DNA of 51,641 nt from assembly GCF_008923205.2 (NCBI RefSeq), contig NZ_WBMS02000055.1, positions 1 through 51,641 on the forward strand, written 5' to 3'. The position numbers and the translations under genes are program-made. The stretch's first letter is position 1. Each line of letters starts with the position of its first letter. A model generated the notes under the pieces. That model made no database searches, was not told the origin of the DNA, and saw only the letters and a program-made list of their open reading frames with translations. The DNA is from Actinomadura physcomitrii. Its GTDB lineage: Bacteria; Actinomycetota; Actinomycetes; Streptosporangiales; Streptosporangiaceae. Positions 33,715 through 41,992 of the stretch are shown here, piece after piece.

Positions 33715-34800
33715 TTGTCTTCTTTCGACGGGTCTTCTCCTCTGTCCGCCTACGGCTGGGACGAGACCCTGAACGAGTTGTTCCTTGCGCACCGCGCGGC
33801 CGGGCTGGTGCCGGCGCGGGTCGCCGCGGTGGACCGCGGCCTGTGCGACGTGGTGACCGAGTCGGGTCCGGGCCGGGCGTCGGCCGGGCCGCTCGCCTCA
33901 CCGGGCGATCCGGCGGCGGCGCCGTGCACGGGCGACTGGGCGGCGCTGCGCCCCGACGGCCCGGGCGGGCGCCCGGTGCTGGCGGCGCTGCTGCCGCGCC
34001 GCACCGCGATCGTCCGGTCGTCGGCGGCGCGGGACTCGCGCGGCCAGGTGCTGGCCGCCAACGTCGACACCGTCGCTGTCGCGGTGCCGCTGGTGCCCGA
34101 CCCTGATCTCGGGCGGCTGGAGCGGCTGCTGGCGCTGGCGTGGGAGAGCGGCGCGCGGCCGGTGGTGGTGCTCACCAAGGCCGACCGGGCCGCCTCGCCC
34201 GCCGGCGCGCAGGCCGACGTCGCCGCCGCCGCGCCGGGCGTGGAGGTGGTGGCGTGCAGCGCCGCGACCGGCGACGGCGTCGACGCGGTCGCGGCGGTGC
34301 TGTCGGGGACGGTGGTGCTGGTCGGGCCGTCCGGGGCGGGCAAGTCCACGCTCGGCAACGCGCTGCTGGGCACCGGCGCGCTGGCCACGGGCGAGGTCCG
34401 CGCGTCCGACGGCAAGGGCCGGCACACCACCGTGCGGCGCGAGATGCTGCCGCTGCCGGGCGGCGGCGTCCTGATCGACACGCCGGGGCTGCGGGGCGTC
34501 GGGCTGTTCGACGCCGGCGGCGGGCTGCGGCGGGCGTTCGCCGACATCGAGGAGCTGGCCGCCGGCTGCCGGTTCGGCGACTGCGCGCACCGCACCGAGC
34601 CGGGCTGCGCGGTGCTGGCCGCCGTCGCCGGCGGGTCGCTCGCGCGGCGGCGGCTGGACAGCTACCGCAAGCTGCAGCGGGAGAACGCGTGGATCGCCTC
34701 GCGGACCGACGCGCGGCTGCGCGCCGAGCAGCGCGACAAGTGGAAGGCCGTCAGCCGGTGGCAGCGGCGGATGTACAAGGAGCGGGGGCGGGACCGGTGA
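33715..34800 (+). CDS. rsgA: Ribosome small subunit-dependent GTPase A
   Basis: The 361-aa protein is a circularly permuted GTPase: G4 VLTKAD precedes G1 GPSGAGKS (residues 204-211) and G3 DTPG. A C-terminal zinc site, CRFGDCAHRTEPGC, follows. An N-terminal OB-like domain binds the 30S subunit. It helps late maturation of the small ribosomal subunit. TTG 33715 is preferred because it gives the usual N-terminus (SSPLSAYGW) and lies ten bases after AAAGGG. Its stop overlaps the GNAT start (GTGA). Confidence 0.93.
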   Translation: MSSFDGSSPLSAYGWDETLNELFLAHRAAGLVPARVAAVDRGLCDVVTESGPGRASAGPLASPGDPAAAPCTGDWAALRPDGPGGRPVLAALLPRRTAIVRSSAARDSRGQVLAANVDTVAVAVPLVPDPDLGRLERLLALAWESGARPVVVLTKADRAASPAGAQADVAAAAPGVEVVACSAATGDGVDAVAAVLSGTVVLVGPSGAGKSTLGNALLGTGALATGEVRASDGKGRHTTVRREMLPLPGGGVLIDTPGLRGVGLFDAGGGLRRAFADIEELAAGCRFGDCAHRTEPGCAVLAAVAGGSLARRRLDSYRKLQRENAWIASRTDARLRAEQRDKWKAVSRWQRRMYKERGRDR

Positions 34801-35066
34801 GCGGGCGCTTCAGGACGCGGCCGGAGACCGCCGCGGACGCGCCGGCGGTGCGGCGGGTGCTGCAGGCGGCGTTCCCGACCGCCGGGGAGGCCGACCTGGT
34901 GGACGCGCTGCGCCGGGACCCGGCGTGGCTGCCGGGCCTGTCGGTCGTGGCCGTGGACGCCGGCGGGCGCGTCGCCGGGTACGCGCTGATGGCGCTGGTG
35001 CTGGGCGGCGGGGGCGACCCGGTGCCGTCCGGTGTGATCGCGTACGCGGCGCCGTTCGGGGTGTGA
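34797..35066 (+). pseudogene. Truncated GNAT acetyltransferase
   Basis: The 89-codon frame reads RTRPETAADAPAVRRVLQAAFPTAGEADLVDALR, then LSVVAVDAGGRVAGYALM, the N-terminal third of a GNAT N-acetyltransferase (usual length about 170 aa). The acetyl-CoA loop (Q/RxxGxG/A) is absent because the frame ends AYAAPFGV just before a terminator. GTG 34797 overlaps the rsgA stop. The coupled start is intact but the enzyme core is lost. It is a remnant, or possibly a short regulatory product. Confidence 0.6.
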
Positions 35067-35068
35067 GC

Positions 35069-35110
35069 GTGCGGGCCGCGCCCCCGCCCCGGGGGGGGCG
35101 CGGCCCGCAC
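35069..35110. terminator. Bidirectional hairpin between the rsgA unit and the ABC exporter
   Basis: A 17-bp perfect inverted repeat (arms 35069-35085 and 35094-35110, starting GTGCGGGCC) has an eight-base loop. It lies between convergent genes separated by only 58 bases and should stop transcription from both sides. Confidence 0.75.
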
Positions 35111-35124
35111 GGTCGCGGGCGCGG

Positions 35125-35978
35125 TCAGCGGCCGCGGCGCTGGAAGGTGCGGACCGCCAGCGGCGCGAACACCGCGATCAGCGCGATCGACCACAGCAGC
35201 GTCGCGGTGACCGGGTGCGCGAGGGGCCAGGCGAGGCCGGCGTGGGCGGTGGGCGCGCCGGGGTTGCCGAACAGCTGCCGGCAGGCGGCGGTGGCGGCGC
35301 TGACGGGGTTCCAGTCGGCGAGGGCGCGCAGCCACGCCGGCATCCCGCCGGTGGGGACGAAGGAGTTCGACAGCATCGTCACCGGGAACACCAGCGGGAC
35401 GAACTGGTCGGCGGTCTGCTCGTTGCGCACCACCAGCCCGAGGTAGCAGCCGGCCCAGCTGAGGCCGTGCCGCAGCAGCGCCAGCAGCAGGAACGCCTCG
35501 GCGGTCGGCCACGGGCCGCGGTGCGCGCGCCATCCGACGACCAGCCCGGTCACGGCCATGATCGCCAGGGTGAGGACGCCGTTGAGCACGTCGGCGCCGG
35601 CCTGCCCGAACGGGACGGCCGAGCGCGCCATCGGCATGGCGCGGAACCGGTCCATGACGCCGCGGGAGGCGTCGGCGGCGACCCGCATGGTGACGGCCAT
35701 GACGGAGGTGAACGACACCATGACGAACAGGCCGGGCATCAGGTACTCGCGGTAGTTGCCGCCGCCGGGGACGGCGATGGCGCTGCCGAACACGTACCCG
35801 AACAGCACCACCATGACGGCGGGGAAGACCAGCGCGGTGATCAGCTCGCCGGGTTCCCGGCGCAGCCGGCTCAGCTCGCGGCCGACGAGGGTGAGGCCGT
35901 CGGCGGCGGTCCAGCGCAGCCGCGCCGCCAGGGGCGGGCGGGCGGCGGCGGGCACGGGGGCGGTCGGGGCGGGGGCGG

Positions 35979-35982
<4 letters not shown>
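35125..35982 (-). CDS. ABC-2 type exporter permease (DrrB-like)
   Basis: The 285-aa protein has six membrane helices and the ABC-2 layout: cytoplasmic N-terminus with LVGRELSRLRREP, FPAVMVVLFGYVFG, YREYLMPGLFVM, and the conserved RFRAMPMARSAVPFGQ loop. It matches daunorubicin-resistance permease relatives that expel hydrophobic drugs or natural products. ATG 35982 overlaps the ATPase stop (ATGA), so the two form one operon. Expression is probably repressed by the divergent TetR regulator. Confidence 0.92.
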
Positions 35983-36989
<1,007 letters not shown>

Positions 36990-37002
36990 CTCCGCCTCCA
37001 TT

Positions 37003-37060
37003 GGGTACGCCGTACGCGGTTGGGGTGACGCCAGGTTAAACAACCGGGTACGATGTACGC
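37003..37060. promoter_or_regulatory. Twin TetR-type operators between exporter and TetR genes
   Basis: GGGTACGCCGTACGC (37003-37017) and GGGTACGATGTACGC (37046-37060) match at 13 of 15 positions and start 43 bases apart, about four helix turns. Between them lies GGTT-AAAC-AACC (37034-37045). The second site contains TACGAT, a good -10 for the TetR gene. The first lies next to the exporter start. A TetR dimer could thus close both promoters. The pattern is seen, the binding is inferred. Confidence 0.7.
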
Positions 37061-37107
37061 AACTGGGATCGCGGCAGGAGGTCCCGCGGCGCGGCGGAGG
37101 GAGCACG

Positions 37108-37830
37108 GTGGCGGACGCCGGATCGGCCGACCAGGCGGTCAGCATCTTCGCGGTACCCGAACGGCAGGGCCGGGGCCCGCGGCCCGCCTACAGCCGCGCG
37201 CAGATCACCGAGGCGGCGGTGCGGATCGCCGACACCGACGGGCTGGAGGCGGCGTCGATGCGGCGGATCGCCGCCGACCTCGGCACCGGCGCGATGTCGC
37301 TGTACCGCTACGTCCCCTCGCGCGACGACCTGATCGAGCTGATGTACGACCACGTCGTCGGCACCCTGCGGGTCCCGGACCGGCCGACCGGCGACTGGCG
37401 CGCCGACCTGGCGCTGGTCGCCCGCAACACCCGCGAGATGCTGCTGGCGCACCCGTGGGCGGCCGACCTGCGCCGCGCCCGGCCGACGTTCGGCCCGAAC
37501 CAGCTGCGGGTCCTGGAGTTCGGCTACGGCGCGCTGGACGTCGGCATCCCGGTCGACGACATCATCACGCTGGTGAACCTGTTGAACGGCTACGTCGTCA
37601 CCACCGTCCGCGCCGAGATCGAGCGCGAGCGCGAGCGGCGCCGCACGGGCATGACCGCGCAGGACCTGATGCGCCGGCACTCCCCCTACGTCCAGCAGCT
37701 CCTGGACGCCGGCGAGCACCCGATGTTCGCCCGGGTGGTGAAGGACGCGGCGCTGCCGCACATGTCCCCGGAGGACCAGTTCGCCTACGGCCTGGAACGC
37801 GTCCTGGACTGCATCGCCTCCTGCCTGTGA
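37108..37830 (+). CDS. TetR family transcriptional regulator
   Basis: The 240-aa protein has the TetR helix-turn-helix at about 27-70 (ITEAAVRIADTDGLEAASMRRIAADLGTGAMSLYRYVPSRDDL) and a TetR_C-like ligand domain with GMTAQDLMRRHSPYVQQLLD. GTG 37108 follows GGAGGGAG. It is divergent from the DrrAB-like exporter and is almost certainly its local repressor, released by the exported compound. The effector is unknown. Confidence 0.93.
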   Translation: MADAGSADQAVSIFAVPERQGRGPRPAYSRAQITEAAVRIADTDGLEAASMRRIAADLGTGAMSLYRYVPSRDDLIELMYDHVVGTLRVPDRPTGDWRADLALVARNTREMLLAHPWAADLRRARPTFGPNQLRVLEFGYGALDVGIPVDDIITLVNLLNGYVVTTVRAEIERERERRRTGMTAQDLMRRHSPYVQQLLDAGEHPMFARVVKDAALPHMSPEDQFAYGLERVLDCIASCL

Positions 37831-37871
37831 CGCGCACCTGACGCGCGCCCGCCCCACCCTTTTCGTCACTC

Positions 37872-37923
37872 GTTTGCGTTCCGCAAACTTCCCTATCGTT
37901 TCCTATATAGGGTAGTTTGCGGA
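37872..37923. promoter_or_regulatory. Large inverted repeat over the HTH-DUF4180 promoter
   Basis: TCCGCAAACT-T-CCCTAT (37880-37896) and ATAGGG-T-AGTTTGCGGA (37907-37923) form a 17-bp inverted repeat with one central mismatch and a ten-base spacer. A third half-site, GTTTGCG (37872-37878), pairs with CGCAAAC (37882-37888). The spacer and right arm hold the A+T-rich promoter (TATATA/TAGGGT). The right arm touches the ribosome site of the HTH gene, so autoregulation is likely. Confidence 0.7.
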
Positions 37924-37926
37924 GTG

Positions 37927-38373
37927 ATGGATGAGCGGATGTACTCGGTGGAGGAGGTCGCGGACCTTCTCGGGCTGCACGTGCGGACGGTGCGCGGCTA
38001 CATCCGGGCCGGGCGGCTGGAGGCGGTGCGGATCGGCAAGCAGTACCGGATCTCCGCGGCGGCGCTGGAGGCGCTGACCGGGCGTCCCCGCCCGGCGCAG
38101 GACGGCCCGGCCGGGGGGCGGGCGGAGGCGTCGAGCATCGTGCAGGTCGACGGGGTCGGCCGCACCGCCGCCGACCGGCTCGCCACCGTCGTGCTGGCCG
38201 GGGTGAGCACCGGGCGCGGCGGCGGGGGCGCGGTGCGGGTGCAGACCGTCCACGACGAGGAGCGCGGGCGCATGAAGATCGTGGTGCTGGGCGGGGTGGC
38301 CGCCACCGCGGAGGTGCTGCGGCTGATCGACGCCGTGCTGGACGGCGGGATCCTGGAGGACGGGGATGGCTGA
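37927..38373 (+). CDS. HTH (excisionase/MerR-type) DNA-binding regulator paired with DUF4180
   Basis: The 148-aa protein starts with a helix-turn-helix of the excisionase/MerR class: MYSVEEVADLLGLHVRTVRGYIRAGRLEAVRIGKQYRI. The C-terminal part (SSIVQVDGVGRTAADRLATVVLAG, then RMKIVVLGGVAATAEVLRLID) is an uncharacterised alpha/beta domain that could bind a ligand. The start is uncertain: GTG 37924, ATG 37927 and ATG 37939 are all in frame, and GGAG lies at 37921-37924. It overlaps the DUF4180 gene by eight bases. It likely binds the large inverted repeat upstream. Confidence 0.85.
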   Translation: MDERMYSVEEVADLLGLHVRTVRGYIRAGRLEAVRIGKQYRISAAALEALTGRPRPAQDGPAGGRAEASSIVQVDGVGRTAADRLATVVLAGVSTGRGGGGAVRVQTVHDEERGRMKIVVLGGVAATAEVLRLIDAVLDGGILEDGDG

Positions 38374-38734
38374 CGAGGTGCGGGAGCGGGCGGGCGTGCC
38401 GGTGCTGGTGTGCGACCCGGGCGGGCCGCCGGTGGCGAGCGGGCAGGACGCGCTCGACCTGATCGGCGCGGCGTTCGCGGGCGCGCGGGTGGTGGCGGTG
38501 CCGGCGGCGCGGCTGGACGGGCGGTTCTTCTCGCTCGGCACCGGCTTGGCGGGCGAGGTCATGCAGAGGTTCGTCAACTACCGGCTGCGGCTGGCGGTCG
38601 TCGGGGACCTCTCCGTGCACCTGGCGGCGAGCCCGGCGCTGCGGGCGCTGGTGCGCGAGTCGAACGCGGGCGGCCACGTCTGGTTCGTCGCCGACCTGCA
38701 GGAGCTGGACGACCGGCTGCGCACGGTGGCCTGA
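38366..38734 (+). CDS. DUF4180 family protein
   Basis: The 122-aa protein has the family pattern: PVLVCDPGGPPVASGQDALDLIGAAF, then VVAVPAARLDGRFFSLGTGLAGEVMQRFVNYRLRLAVVGDLS, and ESNAGGHVWFVADLQELDDRL at the end. No catalytic residues are known for the family. The overlap with the upstream HTH gene implies a fixed stoichiometry or complex. The FVNYRLRLAVVGDLS strand-turn region is the best conserved. Function unknown. Confidence 0.88.
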   Translation: MADEVRERAGVPVLVCDPGGPPVASGQDALDLIGAAFAGARVVAVPAARLDGRFFSLGTGLAGEVMQRFVNYRLRLAVVGDLSVHLAASPALRALVRESNAGGHVWFVADLQELDDRLRTVA

Positions 38735-39155
38735 CCGGCCGCGCGGCGGGGCGGGATGCCGTCTTTCGGGGACGGCGGCGGGTTCGGTGAGATTCTCACG
38801 TCCGGATCCGGCCATCGGGGCGGGGGTATCGGTCCCGGCGCCGGGGCGCGGGTGCGCGGCAGAAACGCACGGGGCGGGCGGTGCGCCGATAAAGCCGCAG
38901 CCCGTCCCGCCGGCGGCCGGGAAATACCATAGGGCGGCGCGGTCGTGCAAGGTGCCACGGCGGCAATGGCAATGGACCGGCGAAGGCGGTGGCGGGCGGG
39001 CGCGCAACGTCGGTTAGGTTCTGCAGTCAGCGCGTCGCATCGCGGGTCCGCGGGCCTTGGCCGCGGCGGTCCCGCCGGCGGGCGGTGAAGCGTCGAACCC
39101 CGCCTCGACGTGCGGCGATGACGGGCACGAAATGGCCGCAGATCATTGGAGAACC
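38735..39155. other. 420-base intergenic region before the heme-oxygenase-like gene
   Basis: I see no gene here. TAGGTT at 39015-39020 could be a -10, which would leave a 5' leader of about 130 bases for the next gene. Short GC-rich hairpins are present, but no TPP, cobalamin or other riboswitch signature could be recognised. Short frames in this stretch have no coding pattern. Confidence 0.5.
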
Positions 39156-39860
39156 ATGACCTCGCTCGCTGGATCCGCCGTATCGGCCGACCTCCTCGCC
39201 CATGCCCGGGCAACGCTGGACGACAGCGTGTTCTTTTCCGATCTGCGGACGGGAAAGGCTCCACAGGAAGTGGTCCGCGACGTTTTCGGGCAGTACTACC
39301 TGTGGCGCAACCAATTTCACCGGTGGCTGGGCGTCTGCGTGGTGAAGAGTCCGGCGTTCGGCACCGAGTTCGACGTCTCGCGGGTGCTGTCGGGGCTGGC
39401 CGGGCACCTGGAGGAGGAGGTCGGCGGCGACCATCACGGCCTGGCGGTGCGGATGCTGCGGGCGCTGGGGGTCGAGCGGCCGTCGGCGGTGGCGCCGCTG
39501 CCGGTGACCGCCGCCTACTGCGCCTCGTTCCCCGAGCGGTTCCTGGCGCCCGAGCGGGACGGCGCGCAGGCCGTCGCGGCGCTGGCGGGCCGCGAGATCG
39601 CCGCGCCCGTCCGCAACCGTGTCGTCATCGACGCCCTCGCCGCGCACTACGGCGTGTCGGCGGGGCTGGAGTTCCTCACCGTGCACGAGACCAAGGGCCC
39701 TGAGACGTTCGCGGCGCTGTGGGACGTGCTGGTCAACGGCTACTTCGCCGATGAGGCGCTGATGGTGGGGGCGGCGCGCCGGGAGATCGGCGAGCACGTG
39801 GCGTTCTGGGACGAGGTGTACGCGCAGCTGTCGCGCGCCCTCACCGCCGCCCCCGCCTGA
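39156..39860 (+). CDS. Heme-oxygenase-fold protein (TenA/PqqC/HDO-like)
   Basis: The 234-aa all-helical protein resembles the TenA/PqqC/heme-oxygenase-like superfamily. QYYLWRNQFHRWL near the start, HLEEEVGGDHHG (about residues 86-97) and TVHETKGPETFAALWD (about 176-191) carry the Glu/His/Asp positions used as iron ligands in heme-oxygenase-like diiron oxidases, but a heme-binding or thiaminase-like role cannot be excluded. ATG 39156 has GGAG five bases upstream. It stands alone between the DUF4180 module and the quinone reductase. Confidence 0.65.
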   Translation: MTSLAGSAVSADLLAHARATLDDSVFFSDLRTGKAPQEVVRDVFGQYYLWRNQFHRWLGVCVVKSPAFGTEFDVSRVLSGLAGHLEEEVGGDHHGLAVRMLRALGVERPSAVAPLPVTAAYCASFPERFLAPERDGAQAVAALAGREIAAPVRNRVVIDALAAHYGVSAGLEFLTVHETKGPETFAALWDVLVNGYFADEALMVGAARREIGEHVAFWDEVYAQLSRALTAAPA

Positions 39861-39862
39861 CG

Positions 39863-39903
39863 CCGCCGGCCCCCCGGGGGCCGCGCCGGCCGGCCCCCGG
39901 CGG
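39863..39903. terminator. Hairpin between convergent genes
   Basis: CCGCCGG (39863-39869) pairs with 39897-39903 around an inner palindrome GGCCCCCCGGGGGCC. It lies in the 58-base gap between convergent genes. Confidence 0.5.
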
Positions 39904-39918
39904 TCCCGCACCCGGGGG

Positions 39919-40917
39919 TCAGCGGCCGGTGGTGACGACGATCTTGCCGGTCTGGGCGCCGGCCTCCAGGTAGCGGTGCGCCTCGACGATGTCGTGCAGG
40001 GCGAACACGCGGTCGACGGCGGGCGCGAACGCGCCGCTGGCAAGGCCGGAGGCGACGAACGCCTCGGCGCGGCGCAGCCGCGCCGGGTCCCGGGTGGTCT
40101 CGTGCAGGGTGTAGGTGCGCATGTTCAGCGCGGGCATGCCGAGCTCGAAGCCCGGGTAGGGGGTCGGTTCGCCGCTGAGCGCCCCGTACTCGATGAGGGT
40201 GCCGCCGGGCGCGACGGCGCGGGCCAGGTCGGTCACGCCGGGCCCGGCGACGGCGTCGAACACCAGCCGCGCGCCGTGCCCGCCGGTCAGCTCCAGGACG
40301 CGCGCGGCGATGTCGCGGCCGCGGGTGACGATCACCTCGTCGGCGCCGGCCTTCAGCAGCGCGTCCCGCTTGGCGGGGGTGCGGGTGACGGCGATGGGCC
40401 GGGCGCCGGCGCGGACGGCGACCCCGATCGCGGCCAGCCCGACGCTGCTGGCGGCGGCCGTCAGCACGACGGTGTCGCCGGCGCGCATCCCGCAGGTCTC
40501 CACCAGCGCCCCGTAGGCGGTGAGGTACGGCATCCACACCGCGGCGCCGCCGACGGCGTCCAGGCCCGCGGGGCGCGCGACCACGGCGGCGGCGGGGACG
40601 ACCGCCTGCTCGGCGTAGACGCCGTAGTCGTTCATCGAGAACGCCGGGACGACGCTGACCGGCTGCCCTTCGGCGAACCCGGTGACGCCGGGGCCGGCGG
40701 CCTGCACGGTGCCGGCGGCCTCGGCGCCCAGGCGGGCGGGGAACGCCCTGACCGGCTCGATGTAGGCGCCGCCGCGGAACAGCGCCTCGGCGCGGTTGAG
40801 GCCGATCGCCTCGACGCGGACCAGCAGCTCGCCGGGGCCGAGTTCGCCGGGGTCCACGTCCTCCAGCCGCAGCACCTGCGGGCCTCCGAGCTCGTGGAAC
40901 CGCACCGTGGTGGTCAT
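39919..40917 (-). CDS. Zinc-independent quinone oxidoreductase / MDR family protein
   Basis: The 332-aa protein belongs to the medium-chain reductase family: N-terminal GroES-like domain with AIGLNRAEALFRGG and LGAEAAGTV, and a Rossmann domain with AAASSVGLAAI. The structural-zinc cysteines are missing, and the protein resembles quinone reductase-type enzymes that use NADPH to reduce quinones or enones. ATG 40917 is clear. The divergent ArsR-like gene and the nested palindrome between them suggest repression lifted by an electrophile or quinone. Confidence 0.88.
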   Translation of the reverse strand: MTTTVRFHELGGPQVLRLEDVDPGELGPGELLVRVEAIGLNRAEALFRGGAYIEPVRAFPARLGAEAAGTVQAAGPGVTGFAEGQPVSVVPAFSMNDYGVYAEQAVVPAAAVVARPAGLDAVGGAAVWMPYLTAYGALVETCGMRAGDTVVLTAAASSVGLAAIGVAVRAGARPIAVTRTPAKRDALLKAGADEVIVTRGRDIAARVLELTGGHGARLVFDAVAGPGVTDLARAVAPGGTLIEYGALSGEPTPYPGFELGMPALNMRTYTLHETTRDPARLRRAEAFVASGLASGAFAPAVDRVFALHDIVEAHRYLEAGAQTGKIVVTTGR

Positions 40918-40984
40918 CGCGCATCGTCCCTTCGGGGTCGGCGGGGCGGCGCGGCGCGCCGTCCCGGCGGGCCCAGCCAACCCG

Positions 40985-41025
40985 AAAGTACGACCACTGT
41001 CAAACTTTGATGGTCGTCGTACTTT
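40985..41025. promoter_or_regulatory. Concentric palindromes between quinone reductase and ArsR genes
   Basis: AAAGTACGAC (40985-40994) and GTCGTACTTT (41016-41025) form an outer inverted repeat, with TCAAA-C-TTTGA (41000-41010) inside. Both are centred exactly on base 41005. TACGAT at 41038-41043 is a likely -10 for the regulator. Regulator binding is inferred from symmetry and the divergent layout. Confidence 0.7.
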
Positions 41026-41062
41026 TGGCGGGGGTCCTACGATGGGGCGCGGGAGGTGCGCG

Positions 41063-41401
41063 ATGGCGGCGGTGCGCGAGAGCGGCCGGGACCGGGTCCC
41101 GCCGCATCCCGACGTGCGGGAGGTGGGCCTGCAGCGGGTGCTGGAGGCGCTGGTGGACCCGGTGCGGCGGCTGATCGTGGCGGAACTGGACGCGGCCGGC
41201 GCCGACCTGAGCTGCGGTGCGATCGACCTGCCGGTCAGCAAGTCCACCGCGACGCACCATTTCCACGTGCTGCGCGAAGCGGGCCTCATCCGGCAGTACT
41301 ACGTCGGCACCTCCCGCATGAACGCGCTGCGCCGCGCCGAGGTCGACGCGGTGTACCCGGGCCTGCTGGACGCGGTGGCCGCCGACCACACCCGCACCTG
41401 A
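41063..41401 (+). CDS. ArsR-type winged-helix transcriptional regulator
   Basis: The 112-aa protein carries an ArsR-like winged helix: LVDPVRRLIVAELDAA, then SKSTATHHFHVLREAGLIRQYYVGT. No metal-binding cysteine pair is evident; there is one Cys in LSCGAID. ATG 41063 has GGGAGG six bases upstream. The earlier ATG 41042 overlaps the predicted -10 TACGAT and is unlikely. It should repress itself and the divergent quinone reductase. The effector is unknown. Confidence 0.88.
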   Translation: MAAVRESGRDRVPPHPDVREVGLQRVLEALVDPVRRLIVAELDAAGADLSCGAIDLPVSKSTATHHFHVLREAGLIRQYYVGTSRMNALRRAEVDAVYPGLLDAVAADHTRT

Positions 41402-41425
41402 TCCGCCCCTTCACCGGTGGACGAT

Positions 41426-41729
41426 TTACTCCGTCCGCAGTCCCAGCACTGCTTGGACGACCTGCCCGGGCCGTTCGGCGACCATGTTGTGACTGCCGGC
41501 GAGCTCGAGCACGCGCAGGTGCGGGCGGTCGGCGGTGAGGGCCAGCAGGTCGCGGATGGAGGAGGTGCTGACGCCGCCATCGGGATGCCTGTCGAGCTTG
41601 CCGCGTTTGATCAGGTCGTGGACGCCTTGGCGGGTGATGCCGACAGGACCTCCAGAGGATCGAGGAGCCGTGTCTCCAGCGCCCGGACCAGGTCGGCCAC
41701 CAGGTCGAGGTGCTCTTCCGTGGTCGTCA
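41426..41729 (-). pseudogene. Degraded composite: HTH-like segment joined to an alpha/beta hydrolase tail
   Basis: The minus strand holds pieces in two frames. VTTTEEHLDLVADLVRALE opens one frame. GITRQGVHDLIKRGKLDRHP followed by GVSTSSIRDLL continues in another and looks like a helix-turn-helix segment. Then RVLELAGSHNMVAERPGQVV resembles the end of an alpha/beta hydrolase. No single intact protein results. Identification is tentative. Confidence 0.35.
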
Positions 41730-41826
41730 CTTGACGAAAGATGGCACGTACCTGCCCTTTGGTGTCAAGCAGTCGGGTGCCGCCCCGCTGCAGCAGGGTG
41801 GAACTGACGGTCGTCCTGCCCCCGGC

Positions 41827-41864
41827 GCCCCTCCCCCGGGCCGCGCTTCCGGCCGGGGAAGGGC
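41827..41864 (-). terminator. Hairpin downstream of the tRNA pair
   Basis: GCCCCTCCCCCGGGCC (41827-41842) pairs, with small mismatches, with GGCCGGGGAAGGGC (41851-41864). It lies 16 bases past the 3' end of the tRNA-Arg gene and would end the minus-strand tRNA transcript. Confidence 0.6.
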
Positions 41865-41880
41865 GGCGGTCGGTGCGGGG

Positions 41881-41953
41881 TCTCCCCGGCAGGGATCGAA
41901 CCTGCGGCGCCCGGCTTCGGAGTCCGGTGCTCTGTCCTCTGAGCTACGGGGAG
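41881..41953 (-). tRNA. tRNA-Arg (anticodon CCG)
   Basis: The minus strand folds as a full cloverleaf: acceptor CTCCCCG/CGGGGAG, D stem GCTC/GAGC, anticodon loop CTCCGAA (CCG, reads CGG), variable loop GCGCC, T arm GCAGG-TTCGATC-CCTGC, discriminator A73. Two features are unusual: a C1-G72 first pair and an A-G mismatch closing the anticodon stem (31-39). No encoded CCA is present. It lies 39 bases after the tRNA-Cys gene on the same strand. Confidence 0.88.
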
Positions 41954-41992
41954 CGGGGCCCCGCCCCCGGGTGACGGTGGGGGCGGGACCGG

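Noticed and set aside
38787..39017. Small plus-strand ORF in the gap after DUF4180
   Set aside because: It has no ribosome site, biased composition and no recognisable pattern, and the codon third positions do not look coding.
39015..39155. Possible riboswitch before the heme-oxygenase-like gene (TenA relatives can follow TPP riboswitches)
   Set aside because: No CTGAGA-type TPP core or other conserved riboswitch motif was found.
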